Source: Roseiflexaceae bacterium | GTDB lineage: Bacteria; Chloroflexota; Chloroflexia; Chloroflexales; Roseiflexaceae | DNA length: 10,074 nucleotides | Direction: 5' to 3' | NCBI GenBank assembly: GCA_014381165.1 | Contig: JACMIM010000188.1 | Location: 1 to 10,074, forward strand | Part shown: positions 6,426 to 10,074 of the stretch, one piece after another | Numbering within the stretch: the stretch's first letter is position 1 | Layout of the letters: each line of letters starts with the position of its first letter | Notes under the pieces: model-generated | The model's input: only the letters and a program-made list of their open reading frames with translations | The model's database searches: none | What the model was told of the DNA's origin: nothing | Made by a program: the position numbers and the translations under genes

Positions 6426-8876
6426 TCAATACCCCACCGTCACCACTGCCGCGCCCAGCAGGGCCAGCTCGAACTCGGCATAGCGCGATTGTTCGATCAG
6501 GCTGAGGTGGCTGGCCAGCTCGCCGCCGCCGCCCACCGCCACGGTGACATGTTGGGCGTAGGCTGGCAGCAGCAGTCGGCAGGATACGCGCTCGCCGCTG
6601 CCGGTAACGGTCAACACGATCTGGCGGCCAGCGCGGTCGTGCTCGTAGCGATAGGCCACATAGCCACCCGAGGCTGGGTAGGCCACCGTCACCAGGGCGC
6701 TGTCGATCTCGGCGGCCAACCAGCGCGGCGCGATTTGCGCGCTGTTGAAGGCGGTAGCCTCGTCGACCACACCGGCCAGCCCTTCGATCAGGCCGTAGGT
6801 GACGGCTGCCGCCGCCCAGTTGTCGGGGATGCCAAACGAAACGGGATCAGCTGGAAAGGCAGGCGGCTGGTCGGCCAGCGTGATACCACAGACCGCCCAG
6901 AACGCGCCGTCGTCGGCTGCACGCAGGCTGATCCGCTCGATTGGCTGCTGGGGCCGCGGGTTGTTCAGGCCGTAAGCCAGCAGGCCGATGTTGCGACAGC
7001 TGGCATTTCTACCCTGCCAGGCCAGCGCGATGCTGCGCGGGCCGTGCTGCTGCGGGGCTTCGGGGTACCACCAGCCGCTCACATTCACGCCACGCACAAT
7101 ATATTCAGTGTGTGTCGCACCGTCGGCGTAGTGCAGCGTGATTGTGCCACCTACGCCGCCGGCTTTGGTTGCCGAAACAGTGTGCAGCAGGTAAACGGCG
7201 GCGGCGGTCGCGCCGATTTCAAGGGTAATTTCTGCGGCATAGCCAGGGGCACGGCGCAGCCCAAGCGCCGCCCGTCGCCCGTTTGTGGCCGGGTCGGGCA
7301 GGCTGAATGGCACACCGGCGAAGGTCTGGTCGCCGCCTGGCAGCTCGTGCAGGTCATTCTCGCCCTCGCCAGTCCAGCCGGGCACACCCTCAGCGCCCTC
7401 GCCTTTGGTGTCGATGTTGGCGCGGGCGCTGATGTCGAGCGGGCTGAAGCGAGTGGCGGGCGACGCTGGATATGCGCCAGTATAGACCGCGTCGATACGT
7501 CCGCCGTTGGCATTGGCCAGGGCGGCCACCCGGCGCAACACATCTACGCCATAGCGCTCAAAGCCATGCGCCAGCGCACCACGGGCTAATTCGCCCGCCA
7601 CAATCGGTGTGACGCCGCCATTCATGTACTGCCATGTGCTGTTGTGGCCGCCGTAGCCACGCTCAAAGGGCGGGTAGATCGTGTACCACTCGCCAGGCGC
7701 GCCTTCGGGCAGCTGGTTACGCAGCGCCTGATAGGCCCGGATGATCGCGGCGGCCTGCTCCTGGCCAATGCCCCGGTTGAGCGAATACGCATTGGAAAGC
7801 GACAGTTGCGCGTCCTCGTCCACACCCAGGTCGCGGACAAGGCCGTACTGCTCGGGAACATGGTGAATAAAGAATTGGCCATCCCAGCTGACTTCATTCA
7901 GCCGGGACTGCATCTCGCCGGCGCGCTGCCGGAAGCGTTCGGCCTCGCCGCCCCGCTCGGCCAGCTCCAGCATCTCGGCCAGGCTGCGGCAGGCGGCAAT
8001 GTAGCCGGTATTATCGCCAAACATAATGCCGAAGCGGGTTTTTTCGGCGTCGATCCGCATCGGGTCGCCGCTCACCGTCGCATCATCCTCGGCCTGGAAG
8101 TCCCAGGTGTCGATCGTGTAGCCGCGTTTGATCAAGCCGTGGGCGGCCGACCAACGCAGCGGGCTGGTTACGCAGTAGTCCAGCGCACGCACCGCCGCGT
8201 CGAGCGAATGCTGCATCCACAGGTCGTCGCCGGTGGCCTTCCAGGTGAAGTACAGGCCCTCGACAAACAAGTACTCGACATCGGCTTCGACCGGGATGCG
8301 CTTGAACTCAACCGTGCCATCCTCGGAAACTTGGATGAAATCGCCCGCGCTGAAGCGATCGTCCCAGTGGCGGGTGGGTTCGCGCGGGTAAACATTATCC
8401 CAAATCATACCGTCGGCGCGCTGGCTTTCGCGGAACAGGTCGATGCCGTCGCGCAAGCGCGAGTGGAAGTACTTCATGCCCTTGAGTGTGTGAACGTGAT
8501 CGCGTAGCCAACGCACAAAGAAATGGTACACGCGGCCGTTCCAGCGCACCTGGCCCATCTCGGCGTCGCCGATCATGGTTAGGTAAGCCGTGTCGAGCAG
8601 CTCGGCAAACTCGCCACCTTCGTCGTCGATACGAGTAACGGCTTCGACTTGGAAATACACCCGCTCGATCAGCCGGTTATCCTCGGTGATATTTAGGATG
8701 GTGTGCCGCCCTGCCGCGCCGCCGACAGTGAAGCGCAGGCTGCTGCTGGCCACCGAGCGCAGATACACGCGCCGCGCACCATCGCTGATGATGATACGCC
8801 CACCCGGCGTGTCGCGCAGCTCCAATTCGTCCAGCGGGGCAACGGCGCGTGCGGGGTTATGATTTGCAAGATACAC
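6426..8876 (-). CDS. Putative six-hairpin glycosidase-like protein with beta-sandwich domains
   Basis: Specific function not recognised; very probably a carbohydrate-active enzyme. The 816 residues divide into an N-terminal beta region (about 10-110), an (alpha/alpha)6-like barrel (about 115-465) and C-terminal beta-sandwich sequence (about 475-816). Barrel marks are FFVRWLRDHVHTLKGMKYF (119-137), QRADGMIWDNVYPRE (152-166), RGYTIDTWDFQ (251-261) and YGGHNSTWQYMNGGVTPIVA (408-427). The acidic residues Asp126, Asp256, Asp259 and Glu405 are possible catalytic groups, but I cannot assign them. The stretch from 485 to 525, with GWTGEGENDLHELPGG and QTFAGVPFSLPDP, resembles an accessory domain found in other bacterial glycosidases. 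There is no signal peptide. The GTG start is chosen because AGGAG lies 7 nt before it. Its place ahead of a rhamnosidase suggests a partner activity on a rhamnose-containing glycan. Confidence 0.78.
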   Translation of the reverse strand: MYLANHNPARAVAPLDELELRDTPGGRIIISDGARRVYLRSVASSSLRFTVGGAAGRHTILNITEDNRLIERVYFQVEAVTRIDDEGGEFAELLDTAYLTMIGDAEMGQVRWNGRVYHFFVRWLRDHVHTLKGMKYFHSRLRDGIDLFRESQRADGMIWDNVYPREPTRHWDDRFSAGDFIQVSEDGTVEFKRIPVEADVEYLFVEGLYFTWKATGDDLWMQHSLDAAVRALDYCVTSPLRWSAAHGLIKRGYTIDTWDFQAEDDATVSGDPMRIDAEKTRFGIMFGDNTGYIAACRSLAEMLELAERGGEAERFRQRAGEMQSRLNEVSWDGQFFIHHVPEQYGLVRDLGVDEDAQLSLSNAYSLNRGIGQEQAAAIIRAYQALRNQLPEGAPGEWYTIYPPFERGYGGHNSTWQYMNGGVTPIVAGELARGALAHGFERYGVDVLRRVAALANANGGRIDAVYTGAYPASPATRFSPLDISARANIDTKGEGAEGVPGWTGEGENDLHELPGGDQTFAGVPFSLPDPATNGRRAALGLRRAPGYAAEITLEIGATAAAVYLLHTVSATKAGGVGGTITLHYADGATHTEYIVRGVNVSGWWYPEAPQQHGPRSIALAWQGRNASCRNIGLLAYGLNNPRPQQPIERISLRAADDGAFWAVCGITLADQPPAFPADPVSFGIPDNWAAAAVTYGLIEGLAGVVDEATAFNSAQIAPRWLAAEIDSALVTVAYPASGGYVAYRYEHDRAGRQIVLTVTGSGERVSCRLLLPAYAQHVTVAVGGGGELASHLSLIEQSRYAEFELALLGAAVVTVGY

Positions 8877-8883
8877 TCGATGT

Positions 8884-8888
8884 CTCCT
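8884..8888 (-). promoter_or_regulatory. Ribosome binding site fixing the GTG start at 8876
   Basis: AGGAG on the minus strand, 7 nt (ACATCGA) before the GTG. No ATG with comparable spacing is available nearby, so GTG is taken as the start. Confidence 0.7.
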
Positions 8889-8915
8889 GTGGACGTGCGA
8901 AAGCGCAAAGTGGGG

Positions 8916-8934
8916 TTGGGACGCCGACTCCCAA
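8916..8934. promoter_or_regulatory. Perfect 6+6 palindrome upstream of the six-hairpin glycosidase gene, possible operator
   Basis: TTGGGA and TCCCAA are separated by 7 bp and lie 40 to 58 bp upstream of the GTG. The T run is on the wrong side for a terminator on the minus strand. The position would suit a dimeric regulator of a sugar gene, but only one copy is seen and no family can be named. Confidence 0.25.
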
Positions 8935-8992
8935 AAATATCCCCGATTAGTTTATTTATTTGCAGGAGAAACGCGGCGACAACACGCGCCGC

Positions 8993-9006
8993 GCGGCTGA
9001 AGCCGC
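8993..9006. repeat. TGAA-loop palindrome inside the MITE-like element
   Basis: GCGGC TGAA GCCGC, a perfect 5-bp stem with the same TGAA loop as the palindromes at 3746-3767 and 3779-3796. The shared loop suggests one repeat family spread through the genome. Confidence 0.5.
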
Positions 9007-9016
9007 TGGCTAAGTC

Positions 9017-9076
9017 TACGAAGCCCGCCTGCGCAGGCTACCAGCTTGTTGTCAGCCCGCGCAGGTGGGCTTCGTA
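9017..9076. repeat. Long inverted repeat, 21 of 23 pairs, in the MITE-like element
   Basis: The arms 9017-9039 and 9054-9076 are complementary at 21 of 23 positions around a 14-nt loop. The stem lies between the reductase and glycosidase genes; transcribed in either direction it would form a strong hairpin and could trim or stop readthrough from the reductase into the glycosidase gene. No T run follows it. Confidence 0.65.
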
Positions 9077-9140
9077 ACGGTAGCCCGCGCGTGTACACGC
9101 CGGGCGGGCAGCGGAGTGGCACATGACCGCGTTTCTCCTG

Positions 9141-10074
9141 TTATTTGACGGTATTCTGTGGTGCCAGTGCGTCGATCTGCGCCAACTCGTCCTCGCTAAA
9201 CGCTAAGTTGGCCAGCGCAGCCACGTTCTCCTCGATCTGCTGCACGCTGGACGCGCCGATCAGCACCGAGGTGATCGTGGGCAGGCGCAGCAACCAGGCC
9301 AGCGCCAACTGCGCCAGGGTTTGGCCACGCGCCTCGGCTAATTCGTTCAGGGCCTGGAGCGCGACGCGGCGCTGGTCGCTCAGATTCCGCTCGACCCACG
9401 CCGCGCCCCAGCGCTCGGCGGCGCGGCTTTGCGCCGGGATGCTCTCGCCCAGATATTTGTCGGACAGCAACCCCGAGGCCAGTGGCGAAAACGGGATGAC
9501 ACCCACGCCGGCCTTTTCGGTGTGCGGCAGCAAGTCGGTTTCGACCACGCGCCCCAGCATATTGTAATAGGGCTGATGGATGGTGATGGGCAGGCCGATC
9601 CGGTCGGCTTCGCGCAACGCCTCGGCGAACTGCGCGCCATTGTAGTTCGAAAGCCCAATGTAGAGCGCCTTGCCATGATCGACCAGTGTTTTGAGCGCGC
9701 CAATCGTTTCGGCGATCGGCGTCTGCGGGTCGGGGCGGTGCGAGTAGAAAATGTCGAAGTAGTCCAGCCCCATGCGCCGCAACGACTGATCGCACGAGGC
9801 GATCATGTACTTGCGGCTGCCCCAATCGCCATACGGCCCTGGCCACATGGTGTAGCCAGCTTTCGACGAGATGATCAGTTCGTCGCGTGGCATGCCCCTG
9901 ATAATCTCGCCGCAGACCACCTCGGCATTGCCGGGAGGTGTGCCATAGTTGTTGGCAAGATCGAAGTGGGTGATGCCCAGATCGAAGGCGCGATGCAGGC
10001 AGGCGCGGGCCACATCGGCACCACGGTAGCCGCCGAAGGTCTCCCACGCACCCAGCGACACAGCGGGCAGCAGC
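9141..10074 (-). CDS. Aldo/keto reductase, AKR14/YghZ-like, 5' end outside the window
   Basis: NADPH-dependent reduction of small aldehydes in the cytoplasm. About 310 residues are visible; the reading frame is open to the window edge and begins LLPAVSLGAW, aligning with the early part of E. coli YghZ, so some 20 to 30 N-terminal residues are missing. The GTG at 10061 is internal, not the start. Numbered from the first visible residue, the catalytic tetrad is Asp38 and Tyr43 (FDLANNYG), Lys71 (SSKAGY) and His112 (YSHRPD). MWPGPYGDWGSRKY, KALYIGLSNYN and VLIGASSVQQIEENV are typical of this subgroup. YghZ itself reduces L-glyceraldehyde 3-phosphate and methylglyoxal. Beside rhamnose genes, reduction of L-lactaldehyde to 1,2-propanediol is an attractive guess. 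The MITE-like element abuts its stop codon. Confidence 0.92.
   Translation of the reverse strand, partial: LLPAVSLGAWETFGGYRGADVARACLHRAFDLGITHFDLANNYGTPPGNAEVVCGEIIRGMPRDELIISSKAGYTMWPGPYGDWGSRKYMIASCDQSLRRMGLDYFDIFYSHRPDPQTPIAETIGALKTLVDHGKALYIGLSNYNGAQFAEALREADRIGLPITIHQPYYNMLGRVVETDLLPHTEKAGVGVIPFSPLASGLLSDKYLGESIPAQSRAAERWGAAWVERNLSDQRRVALQALNELAEARGQTLAQLALAWLLRLPTITSVLIGASSVQQIEENVAALANLAFSEDELAQIDALAPQNTVK

Larger units (their letters stand above)
8963..9140. mobile_element. MITE-like element, 178 bp, 14-bp perfect inverted ends
   Basis: The ends CAGGAGAAACGCGG (8963-8976) and CCGCGTTTCTCCTG (9127-9140) are exact reverse complements. They are flanked by an exact 7-bp direct repeat, TTATTTG, at 8956-8962 and 9141-9147, as expected from target duplication. 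The interior has no gene but is nested palindromes: 8-bp arms at 8982-8989 and 9087-9094, a TGAA-loop hairpin at 8993-9006, and a 23-nt stem at 9017-9039 with 9054-9076. It is inserted immediately behind the aldo/keto reductase; the direct repeat contains that gene's TAA stop, so the protein is unharmed. The transposase that moved it is not in the window. Confidence 0.62.

Noticed and set aside
6339..7589. A 416-codon plus-strand ORF opposite the glycosidase gene
   Set aside because: A shadow frame produced by GC-rich codon bias; the minus-strand protein has recognisable domains and a ribosome binding site.
9141..10061. Aldo/keto reductase as a complete gene starting at 10061
   Set aside because: The codon is GTG inside a frame that continues to the window edge, and the family normally has 20 to 30 more N-terminal residues.

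Overview
The window is GC-rich, with strong G/C preference at third codon positions, except for one clearly AT-richer gene. Short palindromic repeats with TGAA loops and a small inverted-repeat element lie between the genes. Gene content and repeat style suggest a free-living, carbohydrate-degrading bacterium, perhaps of the Chloroflexota (Roseiflexus/Kouleothrix-like). This is an inference; no rRNA or other marker gene is present to confirm it.

Layout. Positions 73-1548 (+) encode rhamnulokinase (rhaB). Converging on it and overlapping its 3' end by 12 bp is an ABC exporter (1537-3273, -) of foreign base composition and Firmicutes-like sequence. The ~640 bp upstream of the exporter start holds, in transcription order: palindromic and tandem repeats behind the next gene, a sigma70-like promoter, a 28-codon ORF with a near-perfect Shine-Dalgarno, and a ~270-nt leader with two hairpins. 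The hairpin nearer the exporter looks like an intrinsic terminator. Next come a GH78 alpha-L-rhamnosidase (3912-6317, -), a large uncharacterised six-hairpin glycosidase-like protein with beta-sandwich domains (6426-8876, -), a 178-bp MITE-like element with 14-bp perfect terminal inverted repeats and a 7-bp direct repeat (8963-9140), and an aldo/keto reductase of the YghZ type that runs off the right edge (9141-10074, -).

How the genes fit together. GH78 releases L-rhamnose from rhamnosides. Neither hydrolase has a visible signal peptide, so cleavage probably happens in the cytoplasm after uptake. RhaB phosphorylates L-rhamnulose, and the aldolase downstream in that pathway yields L-lactaldehyde, which an aldo/keto reductase could reduce. 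The isomerase, aldolase, sugar transporter and regulator are not in the window. The exporter has no evident link to rhamnose use. It looks like an insertion into the space between two converging genes, and its leader peptide plus terminator-like hairpin resemble translation-coupled attenuators that control drug exporters in Firmicutes. A RiPP or signal-peptide reading of the small ORF is also open.
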